Source: an uncultured Desulfobulbus sp. | Lineage (GTDB): Bacteria; Desulfobacterota; Desulfobulbia; Desulfobulbales; Desulfobulbaceae | DNA: 64,000 nucleotides | Assembly: GCF_963665445.1 (NCBI RefSeq) | Contig: NZ_OY762276.1 | Location: 1-64,000 of the forward strand | Direction: 5' to 3' | In this document: positions 27,827 to 38,155 of the stretch, piece by piece | Position numbering within the stretch: position 1 is the stretch's first letter | Layout of the letters: every line of letters starts with the position of its first letter | Notes under the pieces: generated by a model | The model's database searches: none | What the model was told of the DNA's origin: nothing | Seen by the model: the letters and a program-made list of their open reading frames with translations, nothing else | Program-made: the position numbers and the translations under genes

Positions 27827-29998
27827 ATGCAGTTGACATCTGTTCGCACCAAAATCGCCGGGATCGCCGGAGGCTGCCTGATTGTTTCGTCAGCAGTGCT
27901 GGTGGGCTATAGTCTCTACACCGCCAAATCAAGCCAAAACCATGTGAATGAAAGGGTTTCCACCTTGCTTGAGACACGATCTCTGGATGGCCTGAAAAAC
28001 CTGGCCAGCAACTACGCCGGAAAGATCAGGGCCGATTTTGACGTTGCTCTCGATGCGGCCCGTATCATGGCCAATGTCTTTTCGCTTTCGAAAGAGAGTG
28101 ACAACAGCGGGGTACAGTTGGGACGCGACCAGATCAACGGTATTTTGCTCAAGGTGCTGCACGACAATCCCAACTTCAACGGCACCTATTCCTGTTGGGA
28201 ACCCGATGCCATCGACGGAGAGGACAGTGCGTTCAAAACCGGACGGGACGGGAACAACAAACTCACCGGCCGTTTCACCCCCTACTGGAACCGGGATGAG
28301 AAGGGCAACATCGCGGTTCAACCCCTGGTTGAGTACGACACCCGTGACCGACATCCCAACGGTGTACTCAAGGGTGGCTGGTATATTAATCCACAGGAAA
28401 ATCATACCGAGAGTGTTCTCGGGCCTCTGCCCTATATCGTCCAGGGAAAACAGGTGTGGCTGGCCACCATGTCGGTGCCGATTCTGGTGAATAATAAATT
28501 TTTTGGCGTGGCCGGATCCGACTATAACCTCGATTTTGTCCAAGAATTATCAAAGAGCGTTGACAAGGAGGTCTTCGACGGCCAGGGCGAAATCATTATC
28601 GTCAGCAACCAAGGGTTGATCGTTGCCCACAGCGAAAAGCCGGAACTTATCGGCGGCCCGCTGAAGAATATCGAATCCGAAGGAATCGATCAGATAATCC
28701 AGGATATTCAGGCCGGTAAAAGCGTGGCCGCGCTCAATGAAAAAAATCATCAGTTCGAGGTCATTGCCCCGATAGAACTTGGACGTACCGGCAAGCCCTG
28801 GTCGGTGATGATTCGGGTCAAGCAGGAGACCGTTCTTTCCGATGCCATTGCTCTGGATAAGGAACTGACCGATGCCGGTCGGACCACGATGTATATGCTG
28901 ATCGGTGCCGGTGCGGTGACCGCTGTTTTGGCCATTGCCCTGCTCTGGTATGCCTCGGGTGGTATTGTCCGGCCGATTCGTCACACCGTGGATATGCTCA
29001 AAGATATCGCCGAAGGTGAGGGCGATCTGACCAAGAGGCTCAACATCACGGTCAAGGATGAGGTTGGCGAGATGGCAACCTGGTTCAACCTGTTCATGGA
29101 GCGGCTGCGGGAGTTGATCTCCCAGATCGTCGAGGATGCCGGTTCGCTCAACAGCGCCTCAGCTGGTTTGGCCTCCATTGCCGTTGAAATGAAACGGGGC
29201 GCCGAGGATATGGCTGCACGCTCCCGCTCGGTTGCCGCTGGCGCCGAGGAGATGGATGTGTCGATGAGCGGTGTTGCCTCGGCCTGCGAGGAGGCCGCCA
29301 CCAACGTCAACATGGTTGCATCCTCAACCGATGACATGACCGTGACCATTCGTGAAATTGCGCAGAAAGCCGAGACCTCGCGTACCATATCCGAATCCGC
29401 GGTGGCCAAGGCCGGGGAAGTTTCGGACAAGCTTGGACACCTGGGGCAGAGCACCCTGGAGATCAGCAAGGTCACCGAGGTGATTTCCGACATCTCCGAT
29501 CAAATCAATCTGCTCGCCCTCAATGCAACCATCGAGGCGGCCCGAGCCGGTGAGGCAGGAAAGGGGTTTGCGGTCGTCGCCTCCGAGGTCAAGGAGTTGG
29601 CCAAGCAAACTGCCGAGGCGACCCAGGTGGTCCAGTCACAGATTGAAAATATTCAGAAAGCCACCGAGGCGACGGTTTCCGAGGTTGGCCAGATCCTGGA
29701 AATTTTCAATAATGTGAGCGCGAATGTCGCCTCCATAGCGGGTGAGGTTGAAGGTCAGGCCACAACGACCCAAGAGATTGCCAACAATATCTCCCAGACC
29801 TCTATCGGCATTCAGGAAGTCAATCAGAATGTCAGTCAGGGCTCGGTGGTTATCGGATCGATCAACAATGAGATCGCCGAAGTGAACAAGGCCGTCCAGG
29901 AGGCCTCGGTTTCCATTGGCCAGATTAACGAAAAATCAGAGGAGCTTTCCGGGCTCTCCAACAAACTGCAGGATTTGGTCGGACGGTTCAAAGTCTGA
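27827..29998 (+). CDS. Methyl-accepting chemotaxis protein with Cache-type sensor
   Basis: A 723-residue chemoreceptor. Membrane helix 1 (about 9-30), a periplasmic dCache-like domain (about 40-340, with [15 protein letters not shown] and [25 protein letters not shown]), helix 2 (about 350-375), HAMP ([28 protein letters not shown]) and the signalling tip ([40 protein letters not shown]). AGGAGG lies just before ATG 27827, so the longer frame upstream is not used. No C-terminal CheR-binding pentapeptide is present. The ligand is unknown; Cache domains usually bind amino acids or organic acids. Confidence 0.92.
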   Translation: MQLTSVRTKIAGIAGGCLIVSSAVLVGYSLYTAKSSQNHVNERVSTLLETRSLDGLKNLASNYAGKIRADFDVALDAARIMANVFSLSKESDNSGVQLGRDQINGILLKVLHDNPNFNGTYSCWEPDAIDGEDSAFKTGRDGNNKLTGRFTPYWNRDEKGNIAVQPLVEYDTRDRHPNGVLKGGWYINPQENHTESVLGPLPYIVQGKQVWLATMSVPILVNNKFFGVAGSDYNLDFVQELSKSVDKEVFDGQGEIIIVSNQGLIVAHSEKPELIGGPLKNIESEGIDQIIQDIQAGKSVAALNEKNHQFEVIAPIELGRTGKPWSVMIRVKQETVLSDAIALDKELTDAGRTTMYMLIGAGAVTAVLAIALLWYASGGIVRPIRHTVDMLKDIAEGEGDLTKRLNITVKDEVGEMATWFNLFMERLRELISQIVEDAGSLNSASAGLASIAVEMKRGAEDMAARSRSVAAGAEEMDVSMSGVASACEEAATNVNMVASSTDDMTVTIREIAQKAETSRTISESAVAKAGEVSDKLGHLGQSTLEISKVTEVISDISDQINLLALNATIEAARAGEAGKGFAVVASEVKELAKQTAEATQVVQSQIENIQKATEATVSEVGQILEIFNNVSANVASIAGEVEGQATTTQEIANNISQTSIGIQEVNQNVSQGSVVIGSINNEIAEVNKAVQEASVSIGQINEKSEELSGLSNKLQDLVGRFKV

Positions 29999-30011
29999 TC
30001 CTCCCCTTCAT

Positions 30012-30042
30012 AGCCGGTGCCGCCCGTCAGGCGGTACCGGCT
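30012..30042 (+). terminator. Hairpin after the chemoreceptor gene
   Basis: AGCCGGTGCCGCC and GGCGGTACCGGCT form a 13-bp stem with one mismatch and a 5-base loop, 14 bases after the stop. There is no T tract, so it may be a transcript-end stabiliser rather than a strong intrinsic terminator. Confidence 0.55.
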
Positions 30043-30157
30043 CCCCTGTCTCAAACTTCTCCACACTCCATCCAAGGCGGCTTTTCCGCTTAGGGGATCC
30101 TGCTAATTTTTAGGCTTTTATCTTGAGTGGCCTGCCGGCAGTTGATACCATTGGAGT

Positions 30158-33100
30158 ATGTCGATCTCCCTTTACGCTTTGATTTGTCCCGAAAAGTTAC
30201 CGGATATCGTTTCAATGCAGAGCTTCTCTCACGCTGATCATTGTTCAACACCATGTTTACCTTGTACGTGGTTCACGTTGCTGGTGGGGCTGACGCTGGC
30301 CCTCCTGGCTGGCCTGTGGCCGGGGACGGCTTTGTCTGCAGATCATTCGTTGGCCAAGGTTCGGCTGCAGTTAAAGTGGATGCATCAATTTCAGTTCGCC
30401 GGCTACTACGCCGCTGAGGAAAAAGGATTTTTTCGTGCGGCCGGGCTTGCGGTGGAACTGCTGCCCGCGACGCCGGGAATAAAGCCGTCCGACCTGCTGC
30501 TTGCCGGTGAGGTCGATTATGCGGTGATGTCCCCAGTGGTCCTGATTGAGCGGCAGCAGGGGAAGCCCTTTGTGGTGTTGGCCTCGATTTTTCAGCATTC
30601 GGCATCCGCTTTCATGGGGATCAAGGGGCGCGGGATTGAGGTGTTGGGTGACCTGCGTGGAAAAGAGGTTATGTTTACCGCCGATAGTGATGGCGAGAAC
30701 CAGGCCATGCTGATCACCAACGGGATTCCGTTGGAAAGTGTGACCATGGTTGAACACAGTTGGAATCTTGATGATCTTATCAGCGGCAAGGTCGCTGCAC
30801 AAACCGTCTACCTGACTAACGAACCCTACCTCCTCCAGCAGCGCGGCATAGAGCCGGCACTGTTCAAGCCCATTGATTTCGGCATCGATTTTTACGGTGA
30901 TTGCCTGGTCACCACGGAACACGAAATTTACGATCATCCAGGGCGCACCGAGGCCTTTTTGCATGCCGTGCAAGAGGGATGGCGCTATGCATTGGAGCAT
31001 CCGGAAGAGATTGCCCGGCTGATTCGGGATAAATATTCCTCCGACAAATCTCTGGATCAGCTGTTGTTTGAAGCACGGACAATGCGTGAGCTGATTCAGC
31101 CCAATTTGGTGGAAATCGGCTATATGAGCCCGGATCGATGGCGTTTCATTGCCGACACCTACGCCCGCCTGGGACTCATCACACCCGACTACGATCTTCA
31201 CGATTTTCTCTATTCAGAGATTCGCCAGGAACTCGATGCGAGCAAACACCATCTGCATACTCTGCTGATGGGCGGATTGACGATCGTGGTGGTGATCGGT
31301 TTCGGAGTGGGGGTGGTGCTGCTGTTGTTTACCAAACGTCTCAATCTTGAGGTCGAAAAACGAACCAAGGCCCTTGCTGCCAGTGAGCAGAATTTTCGTT
31401 CCTTTTTTGAACTGGCCAGTGTTGGCGTAGCCCAAGTCGATGCCCATAGCGGGCAATTTCTTCAGGTCAACCATCGCTACTGCGAGATTACCGGCTACTC
31501 GGAAGAGGAGATGCAGCAACTGACCTTTCGGGATATCACCCACCCTGATGACCTGGAGATCGATATCCAGCAGAGACGGGATTTGGTGGCTGGCGCTATT
31601 CGTGAATTTTCAGTGGAAAAACGGTATGTTCGTAAAGATGGTGGAGTCGTTTGGGTAATTTTGTCAGTCTCGGCGCTGTGGCGTGAAGAAAGTCAGACTT
31701 GTACCAGCCTGGCCATTATTCGCGATATCAGCAAGCGGAAGAAGGCCGAAGAAGAGCTCGTTTTCGCAGCCAAGGTGTTTGAACAGTCGATCGAGGGGAT
31801 CGTCGTCACCGACAGTGATGGCACTATTCTGCAAGTGAATCAGGCCTTCAGCGCCATTACCGGCTACAGCTCAGAAGAGGCCATTGGCCAGAATCCGCGT
31901 ATTCTGAAATCCAATCGGCATCCAGAGGCCTTTTATGCCACCATGTGGCGGCAGTTACTCGAACAGGGCCAATGGTCGGGCGAAATCTGGAACCGGCGCA
32001 AGAACGGCGAGGTGTATCCCGAATGGCTGACCATCAACGCGGTGTATAACTCTTCGGGGAACATCACCAATTACGTTTCCATCTTTCACGATATCACCGA
32101 AGTCAAGCAGCAGCAGAAGGCACTGGAGCACCAGGCGCAGCACGATGCCCTCACCGGTCTGCCCAACCGGGTTTTGTTCAATGATCGCTTACGGGAAGCG
32201 TTGAAACGGATGGAACGTCATCGCAACAGGGTGGCGCTTCTTTTCCTTGACCTGGATAATTTTAAACGCATCAACGACGGTTTCGGCCATACCACCGGAG
32301 ACAATCTCCTCGTGGAATTGTCCGGTCGCTTGAAAGCACAGTTGCGCGACAGCGATACCCTGGCCCGCCAGGGAGGTGATGAATTTCTGGTGTTGCTCAA
32401 TGATGTCGAGGCGGTCGACGATGCAAGCACCATTGCCATGCGTCTTCTCGAGAGTCTCCAGCAGCCCTTTTATCACGGAACTGTGGAGTTCTTCGTCACC
32501 GCCAGCGTCGGTGTCACGGTTGCCCCGGAAGACGGCGTCAGTGCCGAGGTGTTGATCAAAAATGCCGATATGGCCATGTACCGCGCCAAAAATCTGGGGA
32601 AGAACAACTTCCAATTTTTTACTCCGGAACTTGACTCCAAGGCACACCGGCGCATTTCCCTGGAGGCCAAGCTTCGTCGAGGCTTGGAGGCGGAAGAGTT
32701 TGAGCTGCATTACCAGCCGCAGGTCCTCTGTGCCACCAACCGAATCATCGGTGCCGAGGCCTTGATCCGTTGGCGTCATGAGGGGCAGTTGATTTCGCCG
32801 GCTGAATTCATTCCTCTGGCCGAGGAATCCGGCCTGATTCTTCCGCTGGGCGCCTGGGTGGTGCAGACAGCGGCCGGGCAAGCCAGGCAGTGGCAGGATC
32901 ATGGTTACGCCCTTGATATTTCCGTCAACATCTCTTCGCGTCAGTTCGTCGGGCAAGAGTTGACCACCCTACTGCGTGAGGTTCTGCTCAGCACCGGATT
33001 GACAAGCGGGAGACTCTATTTTGAAATTACTGAATCTCTTTTGATGGAAAATATAGCCAAGGCCCAGTCGACTCTGGATGAGCTGCGCAATTTGGGCGGG

Positions 33101-33433
33101 AAGTTTTACCTCGATGATTTCGGCACCGGCTATTCCTCACTTTCCTATCTGAAGCGATTGCCCCTGGATGGACTCAAAATCGATCGCTCCTTTATTCGTG
33201 ATCTGGAAAACGACAGTGACTCTCTGGCCATCGCCACAGCCATCGTCTCGCTGGCCAAAACCCTTCATCTGGCCATCGTGGCCGAGGGGGTGGAAACCAT
33301 CGAACAGTTGAAGTTGTTGCAAGCAATGAGTGATCAGATGATTATTCAGGGATATCTTGCCAGTCGACCATTGTCGGCCGAAGGGTTCGCCTCCCTGCTG
33401 GAACAGGAGCGAGGGTTGCTGCCGACGCTTTGA
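30158..33433 (+). CDS. NMT1-like periplasmic sensor with PAS-PAS-GGDEF-EAL output
   Basis: A 1091-residue c-di-GMP enzyme. After a signal/anchor helix comes an NMT1/THI5-like periplasmic binding domain (VRLQLKWMHQFQFAGYYAAEEKGFF ... YAVMSPVVLIER), then a membrane helix near residue 370. Two PAS domains follow (FELASVGVAQVDAHSGQFLQ; EQSIEGIVVTDSDGTILQ). GGDEF is intact (ARQGGDEFLVLL), with RDSD as the inhibitory I-site five residues before it. EAL is intact (GAEALIRW; FYLDDFGTGYSSLSYLKRLPLDGLKID). Both synthesis and hydrolysis could occur. The binding domain suggests sensing of a pyrimidine- or riboflavin-type ligand, which is inference. Confidence 0.9.
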   Translation: MSISLYALICPEKLPDIVSMQSFSHADHCSTPCLPCTWFTLLVGLTLALLAGLWPGTALSADHSLAKVRLQLKWMHQFQFAGYYAAEEKGFFRAAGLAVELLPATPGIKPSDLLLAGEVDYAVMSPVVLIERQQGKPFVVLASIFQHSASAFMGIKGRGIEVLGDLRGKEVMFTADSDGENQAMLITNGIPLESVTMVEHSWNLDDLISGKVAAQTVYLTNEPYLLQQRGIEPALFKPIDFGIDFYGDCLVTTEHEIYDHPGRTEAFLHAVQEGWRYALEHPEEIARLIRDKYSSDKSLDQLLFEARTMRELIQPNLVEIGYMSPDRWRFIADTYARLGLITPDYDLHDFLYSEIRQELDASKHHLHTLLMGGLTIVVVIGFGVGVVLLLFTKRLNLEVEKRTKALAASEQNFRSFFELASVGVAQVDAHSGQFLQVNHRYCEITGYSEEEMQQLTFRDITHPDDLEIDIQQRRDLVAGAIREFSVEKRYVRKDGGVVWVILSVSALWREESQTCTSLAIIRDISKRKKAEEELVFAAKVFEQSIEGIVVTDSDGTILQVNQAFSAITGYSSEEAIGQNPRILKSNRHPEAFYATMWRQLLEQGQWSGEIWNRRKNGEVYPEWLTINAVYNSSGNITNYVSIFHDITEVKQQQKALEHQAQHDALTGLPNRVLFNDRLREALKRMERHRNRVALLFLDLDNFKRINDGFGHTTGDNLLVELSGRLKAQLRDSDTLARQGGDEFLVLLNDVEAVDDASTIAMRLLESLQQPFYHGTVEFFVTASVGVTVAPEDGVSAEVLIKNADMAMYRAKNLGKNNFQFFTPELDSKAHRRISLEAKLRRGLEAEEFELHYQPQVLCATNRIIGAEALIRWRHEGQLISPAEFIPLAEESGLILPLGAWVVQTAAGQARQWQDHGYALDISVNISSRQFVGQELTTLLREVLLSTGLTSGRLYFEITESLLMENIAKAQSTLDELRNLGGKFYLDDFGTGYSSLSYLKRLPLDGLKIDRSFIRDLENDSDSLAIATAIVSLAKTLHLAIVAEGVETIEQLKLLQAMSDQMIIQGYLASRPLSAEGFASLLEQERGLLPTL

Positions 33434-33669
33434 CAGGGCCTTCGGCGGCCAGGAGAATGGTCAGGAAACACCTTTGGGGAAAAAATGCAGCAGCAAGTCA
33501 GGTGGTGGCGACGTTAATACTCTCGGTTTCAATGCCTTGTCCATAATCGATCATCTGCCGCTGGCTCGCCAAATTTCCCTTGTGTTTCCCCTGTTGCTGC
33601 TCAATGTATTGCCAGTTCGATGGATCTTTTTTCCATCATTTGTTTCAATGAAAAAAGTATGAGGGTTTT

Positions 33670-34026
33670 ATGAAAAAAACTATAGTGCTCGGTGTCTTCT
33701 GTTGTGGTTTGAGCGCTGGGGTTGCCTGTGCCGCCTCTGGTGATGAAACCCATGCGGCTCGGGCAGTTGGTGAATCCGGAGCCGCGAGTGTCCATGCGAG
33801 CGGGAGTGCCGCCCAGGCGTTGATATCCTCGGGCCAGGCGACCTCTGCGGTTTCTTCCGTACCCATGGCAGTCAGCGGGGCAACCCTTTCCGCAGCTGGT
33901 ACCGTCAGTACCACGGCTGCGATCGGTATGGAGAAGGCGGCGACATCCCCCGCAGGTAAGCCGTTGCCGATCACCGACGAATCCCTGATCACTGTACCGC
34001 CGGATCAGGCCCTGCGGCAGCCTTGA
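33670..34026 (+). CDS. Small exported Ala/Ser-rich protein
   Basis: A 118-residue protein with a signal peptide (about 1-22, ending GVACAA), then a low-complexity Ala/Ser/Gly/Val region without motifs and a short tail PITDESLITVPPDQALRQP. I do not recognise a family. GAGGG lies before the ATG. It is followed after 19 bases by the DUF2145-type gene on the same strand, so the two are probably one operon and may act together in the periplasm. Confidence 0.6.
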   Translation: MKKTIVLGVFCCGLSAGVACAASGDETHAARAVGESGAASVHASGSAAQALISSGQATSAVSSVPMAVSGATLSAAGTVSTTAAIGMEKAATSPAGKPLPITDESLITVPPDQALRQP

Positions 34027-34045
34027 TCTTGGGAGGAGAATCGTG

Positions 34046-34852
34046 ATGCGACAATCCTTACTTGTGTTCGCGGTGTTTTTGTGGTTGGTGCAGGTCCCGC
34101 TTGCCTTTAGCGCATCAGGGTTCAGTTCTGCCTCCAGTCAGGCGGGAGAAAACCTGCAGTTCAAGCCGGAGCAGGTTCTGGCCTTTGCCAAGAAGGTGGA
34201 AAAGATCATGGCGGAGAAGGGGGCCTATGTGGCCATCCTTGCCCGCAAGGGCCGGCCCGCGTCGGAAATGCCCGAGGGGATGGCCTTCACCCACACGGCC
34301 TTTGCCGTCTATTCCGAGATCAGCACCAAGGATGGACGAAAGATTCCCGGATATGCGGTCTATAACCTTTATCAGCAGAGCGATCGCCCGGATGTCAGCG
34401 CTTTGGTGGTTGATTATCCGCCTGATTTTTTTGCCGGTGTGGCCGAGCTCGAGGCCGGGGTGATCATTCCCTCGCCCAGATTGCAACAGCGGTTATTGAA
34501 AACGATCACCTCACCAACCTATGCAGCCCTGCATGATTCGCACTATTCGGTCATTGCCAACCCCTTCACCTTGGGACGGCAGAACTGCACCGAATTCGTG
34601 CTCGATGTGATCAATGCCGCGATCTATCAGACCGATGATATCAACCGGATCAAAGTCAATGAGAAAAACTACTTTGAGCCGCAGAAAGTCAATGTGAATC
34701 CTTTTAGACTGCTGTTGGGCTCCATGTTTACCGATGAGGTTTCCCTCTCCGATCAGCCCGGGGACGCGGTGACAGCGACCTTTGAGAAGATCGGTGCCTA
34801 TCTGGTGAAATACGACAAGGGAGCTGAGGTCTTGACCGTCTTGCCCCATTGA
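34046..34852 (+). CDS. Exported DUF2145-family protein
   Basis: A 268-residue exported protein with a signal peptide (about 1-24). Conserved segments AFTHTAFAVYSE and LGRQNCTEFVLDVINAA supply a His and a Cys that could pair as in papain/NlpC-like folds. I identify it as DUF2145 from memory of this HTAFA/NCTEF pattern. GGAGGAG lies 8 bases before ATG 34046; a GTG three bases earlier is an alternative. Enzymatic function is unproven. It forms a pair with the upstream small exported protein and is followed by a strong terminator. Confidence 0.7.
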   Translation: MRQSLLVFAVFLWLVQVPLAFSASGFSSASSQAGENLQFKPEQVLAFAKKVEKIMAEKGAYVAILARKGRPASEMPEGMAFTHTAFAVYSEISTKDGRKIPGYAVYNLYQQSDRPDVSALVVDYPPDFFAGVAELEAGVIIPSPRLQQRLLKTITSPTYAALHDSHYSVIANPFTLGRQNCTEFVLDVINAAIYQTDDINRIKVNEKNYFEPQKVNVNPFRLLLGSMFTDEVSLSDQPGDAVTATFEKIGAYLVKYDKGAEVLTVLPH

Positions 34853-34878
34853 TCCCTTTTGGGGGGTACAAAAACGAC

Positions 34879-34926
34879 AAAGGCCCGGCTGCTCCTTTTG
34901 AGGGGAGCAACCGGGCCTTTTTTGCC
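34879..34926. terminator. Strong bidirectional terminator
   Basis: AAAGGCCCGGCTGCTCC and GGGGAGCAACCGGGCCTTT form a long stem with a short loop. It is flanked by T-rich sequence on the plus strand and by an A-rich start on the other side. It separates the convergent DUF2145 (+) and alcohol dehydrogenase (-) genes. Confidence 0.85.
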
Positions 34927-34946
34927 TGAAAAATGTGCTGGAAGAA

Positions 34947-36185
<1,239 letters not shown>

Positions 36186-36273
36186 TTAGCAAAAGATGGA
36201 AAAATTCTCAACCAGGATATGGCCGATCCCTTTTGGGGCGGTCTGACTCTCAAGAGAGGGATAGCAGCGGAAA

Positions 36274-37158
36274 ATGAAGGAGATCGAATCTCTGTCCCGG
36301 GAGCTTTATGCCGATATTCCCATGGGGACGCTCTACCACTACACCACCTTTAGTGGACTGCTGGGGATCGTGCGCAGCCGTGCCCTGTGGGCCAGCGATG
36401 TGCGCTACATGAACGATTCCGCTGAGCTGCGCCATACCTCCGACCTTATCCGGGCAGAGGTGCAGGAGCGGGTCGACAGGGGCCTGGGAAACGGCAATCT
36501 GCTCTCCCTGTTCGCCGACTGGGTGGCCCACCGGATCACCAACGGCCACATGCTCTTTGGTGCCTCCTTCCGCTCGCACGGCAATCTGCTCAGTCAGTGG
36601 CGGGGGTACAGCTCGCCGGGCAAGGGGGTCAGTCTGGGGTTCTGCCCGGATTATATCCTGGAATGCGCCCAGAGACAGCGATTCATGATCGGCAAGTGCA
36701 TCTACGAGCCCCACCGGCAAAAGGCGCTGATCACCCAGGTGGTGAATGCGGTGGAACAGATGGCCGAAAACGAGGCCCGGGGCGAAGATACGGCCAGCGA
36801 ACGGGCAAGTCTGTTCCGCAAGGCCTTCGCCTCCATCGAGATAGATCTGCTGCGCATCGCCGCCATTCTCAAGCACCCCTCCTTTCGTGAGGAAAAAGAG
36901 TGGCGGATCGTTTCACCGGTGATCGCCAATACGGCCGAGGCGCCGATTCTTTTTCGTGAGGGGCATGCCATGCTCGTTCCCTACATCGAGTTTGATCTCG
37001 GCATCGGCAACAAGCCGCCGGTGATGGATCATCTCTACCTCGGGCCCACGGCCAACATCAACATCTCGATGAACTCCCTCAAGATGTTTCTCGAGCAAAA
37101 CGGTATTGTGCCCAAACGGGGCATCGATTACTGCCAGATTCCCTTTCGTCAGCGCTGA
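36274..37158 (+). CDS. DUF2971-family protein
   Basis: A 294-residue cytoplasmic protein. TLYHYTTFSGLLGIVRSRALWASDVRYMNDSAELRH is the DUF2971 N-terminal signature, followed by FGASFRSHGNLLSQWRGYSSPGKGVSLGF and KHPSFREEKEWRIV. The family often occurs in variable genome regions; its biochemical role is not established. It is transcribed divergently from the KdnB-like gene and converges on the PfkB gene. No island features surround it. Confidence 0.7.
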   Translation: MKEIESLSRELYADIPMGTLYHYTTFSGLLGIVRSRALWASDVRYMNDSAELRHTSDLIRAEVQERVDRGLGNGNLLSLFADWVAHRITNGHMLFGASFRSHGNLLSQWRGYSSPGKGVSLGFCPDYILECAQRQRFMIGKCIYEPHRQKALITQVVNAVEQMAENEARGEDTASERASLFRKAFASIEIDLLRIAAILKHPSFREEKEWRIVSPVIANTAEAPILFREGHAMLVPYIEFDLGIGNKPPVMDHLYLGPTANINISMNSLKMFLEQNGIVPKRGIDYCQIPFRQR

Positions 37159-37178
37159 ACCGAGGCCCGGTTCCGGGC

Positions 37179-38048
37179 TCAGGCAAATTTGGCCTGTTCG
37201 ATCCAGGCCCGGGTGCCCAGGGATGTGCAGGACAGGCTGGCAACCTCCCCGGCCCGCTCCAGGCTGATGCAGAAGTCGTTGCGCTCAAGGATATAGTGGC
37301 AGAAAGCGCCATGGAAGATATCTCCGGCACCGAGGGTGTCCACCGGCTGCACCGGCATGACCGGAATCTCTGTGGTCGTCCCGTCGGTGTGGGCCAGGAT
37401 GGGCTCGCCGCCGCGAGTTATGGCCATATGGTTGATGCCGTACTGCTTCAGTGCGCGGATGACATCCTCAATCTGTGCGCAACCGGGCGGAAAAAAATTG
37501 TCGGAGCAGATGGCAAAGTCAACCAGCGGCAGGAGCTTGTCCATGCCATTCTTCCAGCTGCCGCCGTCGAGAATGACGGGAATACGCATGATTCGCGCCC
37601 ACTGTGCCAGCTGGAGGGCCTGGGGCAGATAATAGCCGTCCAGCATGAGCAGATCAGCATATTCCAGGGTGATCTCGTTGACTGCGTCGTGGCGGAGTTT
37701 GCGTAGATCGGTGTTGGAGTAGACCACGGCTCGGTCGCCGTTGGTGAGATCAACCATGACCGAGGCCAGCACCGGCGGTCGTTTGGGTTGATCGGTACAA
37801 TCGATCAGATTGACCTTGGAATCGACAATATCGCGCTTGGCCACCTGCGCCAGGGAATGCTGACCAAGACCGGTGATCAGCGAAGCCTCGTTTTCAAAGG
37901 CGGCAAAGGCGACCGCCGCGTTGGTGGCCGGACCGCCCGCATAGGCGATTTGGCGCTCGGCCTTGAGCTTTTCGTTACTCTGAGGATGATGGGGAACGTA
38001 GTATACGATATCTGTGGTCGCCAGACCGAGAAAGATGCCTTTGTGCAT
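37179..38048 (-). CDS. PfkB-family sugar/nucleoside kinase
   Basis: A 289-residue ribokinase-type kinase. The N-terminal substrate loop AYAGGPATNAAVAFAAF and the C-terminal catalytic signature DTLGAGDIFHGAF (Asp as base, GAGD anion hole) are intact. I placed the start at ATG 38048 (MHKGIFLGLATTDIVYYV). The substrate is not evident from sequence. Convergent with the DUF2971 gene and followed on the same strand by no partner enzyme. Confidence 0.88.
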   Translation of the reverse strand: MHKGIFLGLATTDIVYYVPHHPQSNEKLKAERQIAYAGGPATNAAVAFAAFENEASLITGLGQHSLAQVAKRDIVDSKVNLIDCTDQPKRPPVLASVMVDLTNGDRAVVYSNTDLRKLRHDAVNEITLEYADLLMLDGYYLPQALQLAQWARIMRIPVILDGGSWKNGMDKLLPLVDFAICSDNFFPPGCAQIEDVIRALKQYGINHMAITRGGEPILAHTDGTTTEIPVMPVQPVDTLGAGDIFHGAFCHYILERNDFCISLERAGEVASLSCTSLGTRAWIEQAKFA

Positions 38049-38155
38049 GGTGGCGTATGATTTGTGAAAGTGGAGATTGAGAGGTAGGGTATACGGCAAT
38101 GATAACGGCTGGGCGATGAAAAGAACAGGAATAATGATACAAAGTTTTCGCCGGG

